DNA from: Cognatilysobacter tabacisoli | Lineage (GTDB): Bacteria; Pseudomonadota; Gammaproteobacteria; Xanthomonadales; Xanthomonadaceae | Length of the DNA stretch: 64,000 nt | Assembly: GCF_003586305.1 (NCBI RefSeq) | Contig: NZ_KZ987400.1 | Coordinates: forward strand, 654,635 to 718,634 | Direction: 5' to 3' | In this document: in pieces, positions 10,292-19,102 of the stretch | Layout of the letters: each line of letters opens with the position of its first letter | Position numbering within the stretch: position 1 is the stretch's first letter | Notes under the pieces: generated by a model | Databases searched by the model: none | Seen by the model: only the letters and a program-made list of their open reading frames with translations | What the model was told of the DNA's origin: nothing | Translations under genes and position numbers: made by a program

Positions 10292-10795
10292 TCAGCCGAT
10301 GCCGGCGTCGACGCCCGCCTCGATCGTGCCGTCGGATTCGGCGCGCAGCTCCAGCTCGTCGAGCCGGCCGAGCAGGCCGAACAGCAGGTCGCGCTCGGCC
10401 GGCTGCATGCCGCCGAGCAGCTTGCGCTCGAACGCCAGCGCCAGCGGCGCGACCTGGTCGTAGATCCGGTAGCCCTCTTCGGACAGGGTCAGCACCGAGC
10501 GGCGGCGGTCGTCGTCGTGCATCTCGCGGCCCAGGCGCCCCATCTCGGTGAGGCGGGCCACGGCGCGGCTGACGGCGACCTTGTCCATCGCGGTGCGCTG
10601 GGCGACCTCGTTGGCGGACAGGCCGGGGTAGCGGCCCAGCACCGCCATGACCCGCCACTCGGTGATGCCGATGCCGAAGCGCTCGGAGTAGATCCGGGCC
10701 AGCGTCGCGCTGATCCGGTTGCTGAGCACCGACAGCCGGTACGGCAGGAAGTGCTCGAGGTCCAGTTCGGCGTGGCCGGTCGTGCGTGCGGTCAT
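10292..10795 (-). CDS. MarR-family regulator, probably of tyrosine catabolism
   Basis: 167-residue winged-helix regulator. Residues about 35-100 carry the MarR fold: ITEWRVMAVLGRYPGLSANEVAQ, then recognition helix DKVAVSRAVARLTE, then wing HDDDRRRSVLTLSEEG. Divergent from hppD with 96 bases between the starts. That gap holds a near-palindrome that recurs at the fahA promoter, so this protein is the natural candidate to control both sets of tyrosine-degradation genes. The ligand (homogentisate, 4-hydroxyphenylpyruvate or other) is unknown. Confidence 0.9.
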   Translation of the reverse strand: MTARTTGHAELDLEHFLPYRLSVLSNRISATLARIYSERFGIGITEWRVMAVLGRYPGLSANEVAQRTAMDKVAVSRAVARLTEMGRLGREMHDDDRRRSVLTLSEEGYRIYDQVAPLALAFERKLLGGMQPAERDLLFGLLGRLDELELRAESDGTIEAGVDAGIG

Positions 10796-10808
10796 GGTGC
10801 GCTGTGCC

Positions 10809-10837
10809 TTGCTCTTGGTTACATGTGAAACTATAAA
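10809..10837 (+). promoter_or_regulatory. hppD promoter
   Basis: TTGCTC (-35, 10809-10814) and TATAAA (-10, 10832-10837) with an optimal 17-base spacer. The spacer contains the operator-like palindrome, so a bound MarR protein would block polymerase. Confidence 0.6.
10818..10831. promoter_or_regulatory. Putative MarR operator, copy 1 (hppD/marR)
   Basis: GTTACATGTGAAAC, a 14-bp inverted repeat of the form GTTACA-NN-TGAAAC with a single mismatched pair. It sits between the -35 and -10 of hppD and 23 bases upstream of the marR ATG. The same sequence apart from the two central bases is found at 36053-36066. Confidence 0.65.
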
Positions 10838-10891
10838 GAGGGTTCCCCCAAAGCCGACCCGCCGGGTCGGCCGCCATTGGAAGAGAGTGCC

Positions 10892-11983
10892 ATGAACGCC
10901 CAGCCCAACCTCGGCATGCAGGTCACCACGTTCGAAAACCCGCTAGGCATCGACGGCTTCGAGTTCGTCGAGTTCGCCGCGCCGGCCGGGCAGGGCGAGT
11001 TGCTGCACGACTACTTCCGCCGCATGGGCTTCAGCCCCGTGCTGCGCCACAAGTCGCGCGCGATCACCGTGTACCGGCAGGGCGGCGTCAATTTCCTCGT
11101 CAACGAGGACCCGGACAGCTTCGCCGCCGACTTCGCCGCCGCCCACGGGCCGTGCGCGTGCGGCTTCGCGATCCGCTTCAAGGAGCCGGCCGGCAAGGTC
11201 TTCGACACGGTCGTCGGCAACGGCGGCGAGGCGATCGACCACAAGGCCGACAGCCGCGCGATCGACGCGCCGGTGGTCAAGGGCATCGGCGACTGCATGC
11301 TGTACCTGGTCGACACCTACGGCGCCAAGGGCAACCCGTACGCCGACTACCTGCCGGTGCAGGGCGCCGACGCGAACCCGCGCGGGTTCGGGCTGACCTT
11401 CATCGACCACCTCACGCACAACCTCTACTTCGGCAACATGCAGAAGTGGTCGGACTACTACGAGCGGCTGTTCAACTTCCGCGAGATCCGCTACTTCGAC
11501 ATCAAGGGCGCCAAGACCGGCCTGGTGTCGAAGGCGATGACCGCGCCGGACGGCGTGGTGCGCATCCCGCTGAACGAGTCGAGCGACCCGAAGTCGCAGA
11601 TCAACGAGTACCTCGACGCCTACAAGGGCGAGGGCATCCAGCACATAGCCTGCTTCACCGACGACATCTATTCGACGGTCGAGGCGATGCGCGAGTCGGG
11701 GATCTCGTTCCTCGACACGCCCGACACCTATTTCGAGGTGATCGACCAGCGCGTGCCGAACCATGGCGAGGACGTCGCCCGGCTGGCGAAGAACAAGATC
11801 CTGATCGACGCCGACGCCGAGACCAAGCAGCGCAAGCTGCTGCAGATCTTCACCACCAACGCGATCGGCCCGATCTTCTTCGAGATCATCCAGCGCAAGG
11901 GCAACGAGGGCTTCGGCGAAGGCAACTTCCAGGCGCTGTTCGAGAGCATCGAGCGCGACCAGATGAAGCGCGGCGTGCTCTGA
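10892..11983 (+). CDS. hppD: 4-hydroxyphenylpyruvate dioxygenase
   Basis: Non-haem Fe(II) enzyme converting 4-hydroxyphenylpyruvate to homogentisate in tyrosine degradation. 363 residues with the two vicinal-oxygen-chelate halves of the family. The iron triad is visible: H173 (FIDHLTHNL), H251 (IQHIACFTDD) and E331 (GPIFFEIIQRKG). I started at the ATG at 10892; an in-frame TTG at 10877 would add five residues but lies inside the GGAAGAGAG ribosome-binding region. hmgA follows 111 bases later with no terminator between, so they are probably one transcript. Confidence 0.97.
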   Translation: MNAQPNLGMQVTTFENPLGIDGFEFVEFAAPAGQGELLHDYFRRMGFSPVLRHKSRAITVYRQGGVNFLVNEDPDSFAADFAAAHGPCACGFAIRFKEPAGKVFDTVVGNGGEAIDHKADSRAIDAPVVKGIGDCMLYLVDTYGAKGNPYADYLPVQGADANPRGFGLTFIDHLTHNLYFGNMQKWSDYYERLFNFREIRYFDIKGAKTGLVSKAMTAPDGVVRIPLNESSDPKSQINEYLDAYKGEGIQHIACFTDDIYSTVEAMRESGISFLDTPDTYFEVIDQRVPNHGEDVARLAKNKILIDADAETKQRKLLQIFTTNAIGPIFFEIIQRKGNEGFGEGNFQALFESIERDQMKRGVL

Positions 11984-12094
11984 CCGGGCGGCGTCGCTCG
12001 TTTCCACCGCGGCGTCCGGCGGACGCCGCGACCCCACTGAACTGACGGGCGCCCCGGCACCGGCCGGGGTGCGCACCCACCCAAGGCGGCGGCA

Positions 12095-13414
12095 ATGGCG
12101 ATCGACGGCAACGGCTACCAATCCGGCTTCGGCAACGAGTTCGCGACCGAGGCGGTCGCCGGCAGCCTGCCGGTCGGGCGCAACTCGCCGCAGCGCGTCG
12201 CGCACGGCCTGTACGCCGAGCAGGTGTCCGGCACGGCGTTCACCGCGCCGCGCCACAGCAACCGCCGCAGCTGGCTGTACCGGATCCGCCCGGCGGCGAT
12301 GCACGGGCCGTTCTCGCGCATCGACCAGCCGCGCTTCCACAACCGCTTCGACGAAGCGCCGGTGTCGCCGGATCAGATGCGCTGGGATCCTCTGCCGATG
12401 CCGGAGTCGCCGTGCGATTTCGTCGACGGCCTGTACACGATGGCCGGCAACGGCGGTCCCGCGGCGCAGGTCGGCATGGGCGTGCACCTGTACGCCGCCA
12501 ACCGCGACATGGACGGGCGCTTCTTCTACGACGCCGACGGCGAGCTGCTGATCGTGCCGCAGCTCGGCCGGCTGCACATCGAGACCGAACTGGGCGTGCT
12601 CGACGTCGAGCCGCAGCAGATCGCGCTGATCCCGCGCGGCCTGCGCTTCCGCGTGTCGCTGCCGGACGGCCAGGCGCGCGGCTACGTGTGCGAGAACTTC
12701 GGCGCGATGTTCAAGCTGCCCGACCTCGGCCCGATTGGCAGCAACGGCCTGGCCAACCCGCGCGACTTCGAGACGCCGCACGCGGCCTACGAGGATCGCG
12801 AGGGTGCGGCGGTCGGCAAGGATTTCGAGCTCGTCGCCAAGTTCCAGGGCCACCTGTGGCGCGCCGACATCGGCCACTCGCCGCTCGACGTGGTCGCCTG
12901 GCACGGCAGCTATGCGCCGTGCCGCTACGACCTGCGCCGCTTCAACACGATCGGTTCGATCAGCTACGACCACCCGGACCCGTCGATCTTCCTCGTGCTG
13001 CATTCGCCCAGCGACAGCGAGGGCGTCAGCAACATCGACTTCGTGATCTTCCCGCCGCGCTGGCTGGTGGCGCAGGACACGTTCCGCCCGCCGTGGTTCC
13101 ACCGCAACATCGCCAGCGAGTTCATGGGTCTGGTGCACGGCGCGTACGACGCCAAGGCCGAGGGCTTCGCGCCCGGCGGCGCGTCGCTGCACAACTCGAT
13201 GACCGGGCACGGGCCCGACGCGGCGACGTTCGACAAGGCGTCGGCGTCGGACCTGTCGAAGCCCGACGTCATCACCGACACGATGGCCTTCATGTTCGAG
13301 TCGCGCGCGGTGATCCGGCCGACGGTGCAGGCGGTCGAAGCCGCGCACCGGCAGCGCAACTACCAGGCGTGCTGGTCCGGCCTGCGCAAGCACTTCGTCG
13401 CGCCGACCGGCTGA
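12095..13414 (+). CDS. hmgA: Homogentisate 1,2-dioxygenase
   Basis: Opens the ring of homogentisate to maleylacetoacetate. 439 residues, standard length. Fe(II) ligands H336, E342 and H372 ([10 protein letters not shown] and SMTGHGPD) match the human enzyme (335/341/371) shifted by one. Opening motif YQSGFGNEF is diagnostic. Downstream partner of hppD; the next two enzymes, fumarylacetoacetase and maleylacetoacetate isomerase, are 23 kb away at 36.1-37.9 kb. Confidence 0.97.
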   Translation: MAIDGNGYQSGFGNEFATEAVAGSLPVGRNSPQRVAHGLYAEQVSGTAFTAPRHSNRRSWLYRIRPAAMHGPFSRIDQPRFHNRFDEAPVSPDQMRWDPLPMPESPCDFVDGLYTMAGNGGPAAQVGMGVHLYAANRDMDGRFFYDADGELLIVPQLGRLHIETELGVLDVEPQQIALIPRGLRFRVSLPDGQARGYVCENFGAMFKLPDLGPIGSNGLANPRDFETPHAAYEDREGAAVGKDFELVAKFQGHLWRADIGHSPLDVVAWHGSYAPCRYDLRRFNTIGSISYDHPDPSIFLVLHSPSDSEGVSNIDFVIFPPRWLVAQDTFRPPWFHRNIASEFMGLVHGAYDAKAEGFAPGGASLHNSMTGHGPDAATFDKASASDLSKPDVITDTMAFMFESRAVIRPTVQAVEAAHRQRNYQACWSGLRKHFVAPTG

Positions 13415-13496
13415 CCGCTTCGCGCGCCGTTCACCGCGCCGCGCCAGACTGCGCGCGGATTCGCGCCGGGTCGGCGCGCACACACGGGAACGGGCA

Positions 13497-14171
13497 ATGG
13501 TGGCGAGCGTGGGCAGGGGCGTGGCTGCGGTGTTGATGGGCGTGCTCGCGGCCGGCTGCGGCCCGCGGCCGGTCGACGACGCGGACGTGGCGCCGCCCGC
13601 GCCGGCGGCGATCGACGCGCCCGCCGAGGACGTGCCGCCGGCCACGGTGCCCGATGCGGCCGCCACGATCGCCTCGGCGACCGGGTCGACGCCGCCCGCC
13701 GCTCCCGTGCCGACCGGGCCGGCGCCGGCGCCGGGGGCGATCGCCTACGGCGGCTTTGGACCCGCGGCGTACGGCGGCAGCGTCGAATCGCTGCGGATGG
13801 CCTGGGGCAAGGACCTCGACGGTGCGCCGTCCGACCCGCTTGGATGCCACCACCTGACGCCGAGCGGCGGCAGCGGCCTGGCCTTCATGGTCGAGAACGA
13901 CGCGTTCGTGCGCACCGACGTCAGCCGCGCCGACGTCGAGGCCCCCGGCGGCGGTCGCGTCGGCATGACCACCGCGGACATCCAGCAGCGCTACGGGCCG
14001 CGCGTCGACGTGCGCCGGCACGAGTACGTCGACACCGCGCGGGTGCTGCGGATTGCCGATCCGGCCGGGGGCAACGGCGTGCTGGTGTTCGAGACCGATG
14101 CCGATGGCACGGTCGCGGCTTGGCGCACCGGCATCGCGCCGCAGGTCGATTACGCCGAAGGCTGCAGCTGA
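13497..14171 (+). CDS. Putative lipoprotein of unknown function
   Basis: 224 residues with a type II signal peptide (lipobox LAAGC, cysteine about residue 21), then about 65 residues rich in Pro/Ala/Thr, probably a periplasmic tether, then a compact domain from about residue 85 (IAYGGFGPAAYGGS) to the C-terminus. That domain contains GCHHLTP, a GGGRVGMTTADI segment and a YAEGC end, so two conserved-looking cysteines may pair. I do not recognise a function. The end overlaps the convergent next gene by 22 bases. Confidence 0.75.
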   Translation: MVASVGRGVAAVLMGVLAAGCGPRPVDDADVAPPAPAAIDAPAEDVPPATVPDAAATIASATGSTPPAAPVPTGPAPAPGAIAYGGFGPAAYGGSVESLRMAWGKDLDGAPSDPLGCHHLTPSGGSGLAFMVENDAFVRTDVSRADVEAPGGGRVGMTTADIQQRYGPRVDVRRHEYVDTARVLRIADPAGGNGVLVFETDADGTVAAWRTGIAPQVDYAEGCS

Positions 14172-14848
14172 GGCGAGGGAGTCATCGGCGAGGGTCCCGG
14201 TGACGAGCGGTCGCCGCGCCCGCGCTCGATCGTGGCCCACGTGTCGAGCTGTTCGATCGGCAACACCTCCAACAGGCGCGCGCGGACGCGCTCGCAATAC
14301 GACGGCGACGTCGCGCGCTGCAGCCGCGCGAGTGCATCGGCGATGGCGTCAAGCGTCGCGTCCGCCGAGCGCGCCTCGCGCAGCGCCGACTGCAGCACGG
14401 TGGTGTCGACGCCCCGCTGCAGCGCGAGCATGTCAATCAGGTACATGCGCGCGGCCAGCAGCGACCGCTTCGTCGCGCCCGGCACGCCCGTCGTGCTCGC
14501 GTCCGCCGTCGCCGTCGCCGTCGCCGTCGTGGGCGCGGGCGCGGGCGCGGGCGCGGGCGGACGCGCGGCCGGCGCGCTGGGCCGGGCGAACCGCGCCAGC
14601 GCACCTCGCGGTTCGGCGCCCTGCTCGGTCCGCGTCGACGCCGGCTGCGCCGACGGCGGCAGCTGCAGGTAGCCGGCCGCGAGCAGGCGCGCGATCGCCG
14701 GTGCCGCGTCGGCACCCAGCAGCGTGCCGACGTCGCCATCGCTGCGGTTGCCGTCGCACAGGATCAGCACCCGCCGCTCGATCACGCTGATCGCCGGATC
14801 GCGCGCGTGCAGCGCCGCGCGCGCCCGATCGGTCTTCGCCAGTCGCAT
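14150..14848 (-). CDS. Hypothetical protein with Ala/Pro-rich linker
   Basis: 232 residues. N-terminal helical segment (about 1-65, KTDRARAALHARDPAISVIERRVL... GDVGTLLG) resembles a small winged-helix or death-domain-like fold; a low-complexity Ala/Pro/Thr linker (about 75-115) follows; then a helical C-terminal domain (about 118-210). No signal peptide or membrane segment. The ATG at 14848 follows AAGGA by six bases. Reading-frame GC pattern and a good start support a real gene. Function unknown; convergent overlap with the lipoprotein gene means only one of the two 3' ends may be exact. Confidence 0.6.
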   Translation of the reverse strand: MRLAKTDRARAALHARDPAISVIERRVLILCDGNRSDGDVGTLLGADAAPAIARLLAAGYLQLPPSAQPASTRTEQGAEPRGALARFARPSAPAARPPAPAPAPAPTTATATATADASTTGVPGATKRSLLAARMYLIDMLALQRGVDTTVLQSALREARSADATLDAIADALARLQRATSPSYCERVRARLLEVLPIEQLDTWATIERGRGDRSSPGPSPMTPSPQLQPSA

Positions 14849-14973
14849 GCCCGTCCTTCCCCCCGGAGACGCGGCGACGCTACCGGCGGCCGATGTAGCG
14901 GCGATGACAGGCGGCAGGCCGCCCTTGCCGTTGCGTTGACGCAGCCCGCCCCACATTCGCCGCGGGCCGGCGC

Positions 14974-14979
14974 ATAGAA
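14974..14979 (+). promoter_or_regulatory. -10 element of the CaCA antiporter gene
   Basis: TAGAAT 27 bases before the ATG. No convincing -35. The same hexamer recurs before cystathionine beta-synthase, metB and etfB. Confidence 0.45.
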
Positions 14980-15006
14980 TCGGCCAACTGAGGAGAGGGG
15001 ACGCCG

Positions 15007-16011
15007 ATGTTCGCAGCGATCGGGTGGTTCGTACTGGGGCTGGTGCTGCTCGCACTGGGCGGCGATTCGATCGTCAAGGGCGCGGCCGGCCTGGGCCGGC
15101 GGCTCGGCCTGGCGCCGTTCGCGGTCGGCCTGCTGCTGGTGGCCTTCGCCACGTCACTGCCGGAGCTGTGGCTCAACGTGATGGCGATCGCCACCGGCCA
15201 GCACTCGCTGGCGCTCGGCAACGCGGTCGGCAGCAACGTCGTCAACGTCGGCCTGACCCTCGGCGCGGCCGCGTTCGCCGCGCCGCTGCTGGTGCGGTGG
15301 CGTGCGCTCGCACCGCTGCTGGTGGTGCTGATCGCCGGCACGATCGGCGTGATGGTGCTCGGCCTCGACGGCGTGCTGTCGCGCGTCGACGGCGCGATCC
15401 TCGTGATCGCATTCGTCGCCGTCGTCGCGTACGCGCTGGTGCGCTCCCGGCACGAGTCGGCCGAGCTGCAGGCCGGCATCGCCGAGTACACCTACACCCA
15501 GGATGCGCTCGGGCTGAACCTGGTGCGCGTGCTGATCGGTGCGGCGCTGCTGACGCTCGGGTCGGGACTGATCGTCGGCGGCCTGCCGTTCTCGATGCTG
15601 GGCCTGGACCTGTCCGAAAGCCATGCGTCGATCATCGGCGCGGGACTGGGCATGACCCCGCTGGTGACCGGCCTGCTGCCGGTCGCGATCGCCACGGCGC
15701 TGCCCGAGGCGGCCGCCGCGATCGCCGCGGCGCGGCGCGGGCAGGGCGACATCGTCGCCGGCCACGTGATCGGGTCGAGCCTGGTCAACCTGCTGCTGGT
15801 CGTCGGTGGGATCGCGCTGGTGTCGCCCGCGCACGGCCTGGCGGTGCCGGCGTCGTTCCTGCGCTTCGAGTGGCCGGCCGCGCTGGTGTTCGCGCTGATG
15901 CTGGTGCCGGTGCTGCGCGGCGACCTGCGCGTGTCGCGCAACGAGGGCATCGGCCTGCTCGTCGCGCTGGTCGTGTGGATCGCGTTCGAGCTGGTACTGC
16001 TGCAGCGCTGA
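15007..16011 (+). CDS. CaCA-family calcium/sodium antiporter (YrbG-like)
   Basis: 334-residue inner-membrane exchanger built from two inverted halves of five helices. Both alpha-repeats are visible: GNAVGSNVVNVGLTLG (about residue 73) and GHVIGSSLVNLLLVVG (about 258), each preceded by a proline/glutamate helix (FATSLPELWLNV and IATALPEAAAAI) that supplies the cation-binding acidic residues. Extrudes Ca2+ in exchange for Na+ or H+ by family. GGAGAGGGG precedes the start. Followed by nhaA, so the two form a cation-exchange pair but with separate promoters. Confidence 0.9.
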   Translation: MFAAIGWFVLGLVLLALGGDSIVKGAAGLGRRLGLAPFAVGLLLVAFATSLPELWLNVMAIATGQHSLALGNAVGSNVVNVGLTLGAAAFAAPLLVRWRALAPLLVVLIAGTIGVMVLGLDGVLSRVDGAILVIAFVAVVAYALVRSRHESAELQAGIAEYTYTQDALGLNLVRVLIGAALLTLGSGLIVGGLPFSMLGLDLSESHASIIGAGLGMTPLVTGLLPVAIATALPEAAAAIAAARRGQGDIVAGHVIGSSLVNLLLVVGGIALVSPAHGLAVPASFLRFEWPAALVFALMLVPVLRGDLRVSRNEGIGLLVALVVWIAFELVLLQR

Positions 16012-16049
16012 GCCCGTAGCACCTGCGCGGAGTCGCGGCGGGGCGTCGA

Positions 16050-16055
16050 TATACT
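16050..16055 (+). promoter_or_regulatory. -10 element of nhaA, placed for a leaderless transcript
   Basis: TATACT ends six bases before the nhaA ATG, so transcription should begin at or next to the A of the start codon. No proper Shine-Dalgarno site lies between. Confidence 0.5.
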
Positions 16056-16061
16056 GGGGCG

Positions 16062-17303
16062 ATGAACACGCCCACGCCCCCTTCGCCCGCCGCCCGCCCG
16101 CTGCCGGCGCGCGCCCTGCACGCGCTGTCGGAGTTCTTCCGGCTCGAGGCCGCGGGCGGCATCCTGCTGATCGTCGCGGCGGCGCTGGCGCTGGTCGCGG
16201 CGAATTCGCCGCTCGAGGAGGCCTACGAGGCCTTCCGCAGCCTGCCGGTGCAGGTGCGGATCGGCGGGCTCGACATCGCCAAGCCGCTGCTGCTGTGGAT
16301 CAACGACGGGCTGATGGCGGTGTTCTTCCTGCTGGTCGCGCTCGAGATCAAGCGCGAGATGCTCAGCGGCCAGTTGGCCGGCCGCGAACAGCTGGTGCTG
16401 CCGCTGGTGTGCGCGCTCGCCGGCGTGGCCGTGCCGGCGCTGATCTTCACCGCGTTGAACCACGACAACGGCGACGCGATGCGCGGCTGGGCAGTGCCGA
16501 CCGCGACCGACATCGCATTCGCGCTCGGCGTCCTGGCGCTGCTCGGCTCGCGCGTGCCGGTCGGGATGAAGCTGCTGCTGTCGACGATCGCGGTCATCGA
16601 CGACCTGATCGCGATCGTGATCATCGCGCTGTTCTATTCGCACGGGCTGTCGGTGACCGCGCTGGCGTGGGCCGCCGCCGCGCTGGCGCTGATGGCGCTG
16701 CTGAACCGGCGCGGCGTGACCGCGCTGACCCCGTACCTGCTGCTCGGCGTGGTGCTGTGGGTGTGCGTGCTGAAGTCCGGCGTGCACGCGACGCTGGCGG
16801 GCGTGGCCACCGGGCTGATGATCCCGCACGTCAACACGCGCAACGCCATCGACGACGCGGTCGAGCACTCGCCGCTGGAGCACCTCGAGCACGCGCTGCA
16901 CCCGTGGGTCGCGTACCTGATCCTGCCGGTGTTCGCGTTCGCCAACGCCGGGCTGGTGCTCGGCGGCCTGCAGCTCGGCGACGTGACCGCGGCGCTGCCG
17001 CTGGGCGTGCTGCTCGGCCTGGTCGTCGGCAAGCCGATCGGCATCGTCGGCGTCGCCCTGGCGATGCGCGGGCTCGGGTGGGCGCGCTTCCCCGCCGGCA
17101 TGGACACCCGCGCGATGCTCGGCCTCGGCCTGCTGTGCGGCATCGGCTTCACGATGAGCCTGTTCATCGCCTCGCTCGCGTACCGCGACCCGCACTACTA
17201 CGAGCAGGCGGTGCTCGGCATCCTCGGCGCGTCGGTCGCGGCGGCGCTGGTCGGTTACGCGTGGCTGCGCGCGGTGCTGCCGGCCCGCGCGACGCAGGGC
17301 TGA
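16062..17303 (+). CDS. nhaA: Na+/H+ antiporter NhaA
   Basis: 413-residue inner-membrane antiporter exporting Na+ or Li+ in exchange for protons; its activity rises with pH. Twelve helices. Signature AVPTATDIAFALGVLALLG and STIAVIDDLIAIVIIALFY carry the two essential aspartates of the ion site. AGGILLIVAAALAL is the typical first helix. One base separates its stop from the GTG start of the next gene, so those two are coupled. Confidence 0.95.
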   Translation: MNTPTPPSPAARPLPARALHALSEFFRLEAAGGILLIVAAALALVAANSPLEEAYEAFRSLPVQVRIGGLDIAKPLLLWINDGLMAVFFLLVALEIKREMLSGQLAGREQLVLPLVCALAGVAVPALIFTALNHDNGDAMRGWAVPTATDIAFALGVLALLGSRVPVGMKLLLSTIAVIDDLIAIVIIALFYSHGLSVTALAWAAAALALMALLNRRGVTALTPYLLLGVVLWVCVLKSGVHATLAGVATGLMIPHVNTRNAIDDAVEHSPLEHLEHALHPWVAYLILPVFAFANAGLVLGGLQLGDVTAALPLGVLLGLVVGKPIGIVGVALAMRGLGWARFPAGMDTRAMLGLGLLCGIGFTMSLFIASLAYRDPHYYEQAVLGILGASVAAALVGYAWLRAVLPARATQG

Positions 17304-17304
17304 C

Positions 17305-18189
17305 GTGCGCCACGCGCTGGTGTTCGGCGGCAGCGGCCAGATCGGCCGCCCGCTGCTGGTGCGGCTGCGCCGAGACGGCTGGCGCGTGACCGCGGTGTCG
17401 CGCGACGCCCGCGCCGACGAGCCCGGCCTGCACTGGCTGCGCGGCGACCTGTCGAACGTGCCGGCGCTGCCGCCGAACATCGAGGCGGTCGTCAGCTGCG
17501 GTCCGCTCGACGCGTTCGCGCGCTGGTACGCCGCGCACGCGCCGGCGGCGCCGCGCGTGATCGCGTTCGGCTCGACCAGCGCCGACAGCAAGCGCGGCTC
17601 ATCGGATCCGGACGAGCGCGACGTCGCCCAGCGCCTGCGCGACGGCGAGGCGACGCTGCTCGACGCCGCCGCGCGGCGCGACGCGGCGCTGACGCTGCTG
17701 CGGCCGACGCTGGTGTACGGCGCCGGCCGCGACGCGACGCTGACCCGCATCGCCGAACTGGCGCAGCGCTGGGGTCGCTTCCCGCTGCCGCGCAACGCGA
17801 ACGGCCTGCGCCAGCCGGTGCACGTCGCCGACCTCGCCGAGGCGGCCGCCGCGTGCCTGGGAAACGACGCGACGCACGGACGCACCTACGCGCTGCCGGG
17901 CGGCGAGACGCTGCCGTACCGCGACATGGTGGCGCGCGTGCTCGCCTGCCTCGAGCCGCCGCCGGCGCTGGTCGAGCTGCCGTCGCCGCTGTTCAACGCC
18001 GCGCTGCTGGCGGCGCAGGCGACCGGACGCGCGACTCACCTGGGCGAAGCCGCGGTGCGGCGGATGCGCAGCGACCTGGTGTTCGACCTGACGCCGGCGC
18101 AGCGCGACTTCGGCTACGCCCCGCGCGCGTTCCGCCCGACCGCGGGGATGTTCGTGCCGCGCGACGACGAGCGCGTCGACGCCGACTGA
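17305..18189 (+). CDS. NAD(P)-binding epimerase/dehydratase-like protein
   Basis: 294 residues. Extended-SDR Rossmann fold: GGSGQIGRPLLVRL at the N-terminus is the dinucleotide loop, and FGSTSADSKRGSSD, LLRPTLVYGAGRD and QPVHVADLAEA follow in the family order. The catalytic YxxxK is not in its usual place, so the protein may bind nucleotide without epimerase chemistry. Starts at GTG, one base after nhaA. Substrate unknown. Confidence 0.8.
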   Translation: MRHALVFGGSGQIGRPLLVRLRRDGWRVTAVSRDARADEPGLHWLRGDLSNVPALPPNIEAVVSCGPLDAFARWYAAHAPAAPRVIAFGSTSADSKRGSSDPDERDVAQRLRDGEATLLDAAARRDAALTLLRPTLVYGAGRDATLTRIAELAQRWGRFPLPRNANGLRQPVHVADLAEAAAACLGNDATHGRTYALPGGETLPYRDMVARVLACLEPPPALVELPSPLFNAALLAAQATGRATHLGEAAVRRMRSDLVFDLTPAQRDFGYAPRAFRPTAGMFVPRDDERVDAD

Positions 18190-18193
18190 CGGC

Positions 18194-19102
18194 TCACAGG
18201 TCCTCGGCCACCGGCGCGGTGCGCGATTTCGCGATCGCCCGCAGCGCGATCACCAGCACGCCTCCGAGCACCATCGCGCCGCCGACCAGCAGCCGCGGCC
18301 CGGGCCGATCGCCCCAGAACGCAATGCCCAGCCCGACCGCAAGCACCGGCACCAGCAGCAGCCACGGCGTCACCTGCGCGACCGGATGCCGCTGCACCAG
18401 CACGTAGTACAGCCCGTGGCCGAGCAGCGACGAAACGAACGCGGCATACGCGATGCCCGTCCACGCAACCCAGCTCACGTCGCCGAGCCGCGCGAGCGCG
18501 CCCGGCTCCCACCACGCGCTGATCGCCAGCAGCGGCGCGACGCTCAGCACCGCGGTCCAGCCCTGCTGGTTGTACGCGTCGACGCCGCGCAGCCGCTTCA
18601 TCAGCACGGTGCCGACCGCCAGGAACAACGCCGACACCAGCATCAGCACCAGCGCGAGCGGGCGGTCGACGACCAGCGGGTCGAAGCCGAGCACCAGCAC
18701 GCCGGCGAAACTCAGCGCGATCGCCAGCCCGGTGCGCCAGCCGAAGCGTTCGCCGAGCACCCACCAGGCCAGCAGCGCGGTCATCGGCACGTAGCTCTGC
18801 AGCACGATCGCCGGCGACGACAGGTCGCCGGCCAGCTTCAGCGCCGAGAAGCTCAGCCCGAAATGCAGCACGCCGATGCACAGGCACGACGCGACCAGCC
18901 GCGGCCACTGCCCCGGCGCCGGTGCGCGCAGCACGAACACCAGCGGCAGCGCGAGCAGCGCGAAGCGCAGTGCGGTGAACAGGAATGGCGGGATCTCACG
19001 CAGCGCCAGCGCGGAGGTCAGGAAGTTGCCGGCCCACGCGACGCAGACCAGCAGCACCAGCACCAGGTCGCGGCCGCCGAGGCCGCGCGGCGCCGCCGGC
19101 AC
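18194..19102 (-). CDS. EamA/DMT-family transporter
   Basis: 302-residue inner-membrane protein with about ten helices arranged as two EamA repeats (WAGNFLTSALAL... in the first half, AVGTVLMKRLRG at the start of the second). Such proteins export amino acids, metabolites or drugs; substrate not predictable. No ATG lies ahead of the first helix. The GTG at 19102 overlaps the TAG stop of the Mpo1-like gene (TAGTG) and is chosen as the coupled start. Confidence 0.85.
   Translation of the reverse strand: MPAAPRGLGGRDLVLVLLVCVAWAGNFLTSALALREIPPFLFTALRFALLALPLVFVLRAPAPGQWPRLVASCLCIGVLHFGLSFSALKLAGDLSSPAIVLQSYVPMTALLAWWVLGERFGWRTGLAIALSFAGVLVLGFDPLVVDRPLALVLMLVSALFLAVGTVLMKRLRGVDAYNQQGWTAVLSVAPLLAISAWWEPGALARLGDVSWVAWTGIAYAAFVSSLLGHGLYYVLVQRHPVAQVTPWLLLVPVLAVGLGIAFWGDRPGPRLLVGGAMVLGGVLVIALRAIAKSRTAPVAEDL

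Noticed and set aside
10943-13666. A 907-codon minus-strand frame over hppD and hmgA
   Set aside because: Antisense to two certain genes with conserved iron ligands; no recognisable motif.
15492-17885. A 797-codon minus-strand frame over the antiporter genes
   Set aside because: Antisense to CaCA, nhaA and the epimerase-like gene; composition typical of shadows.
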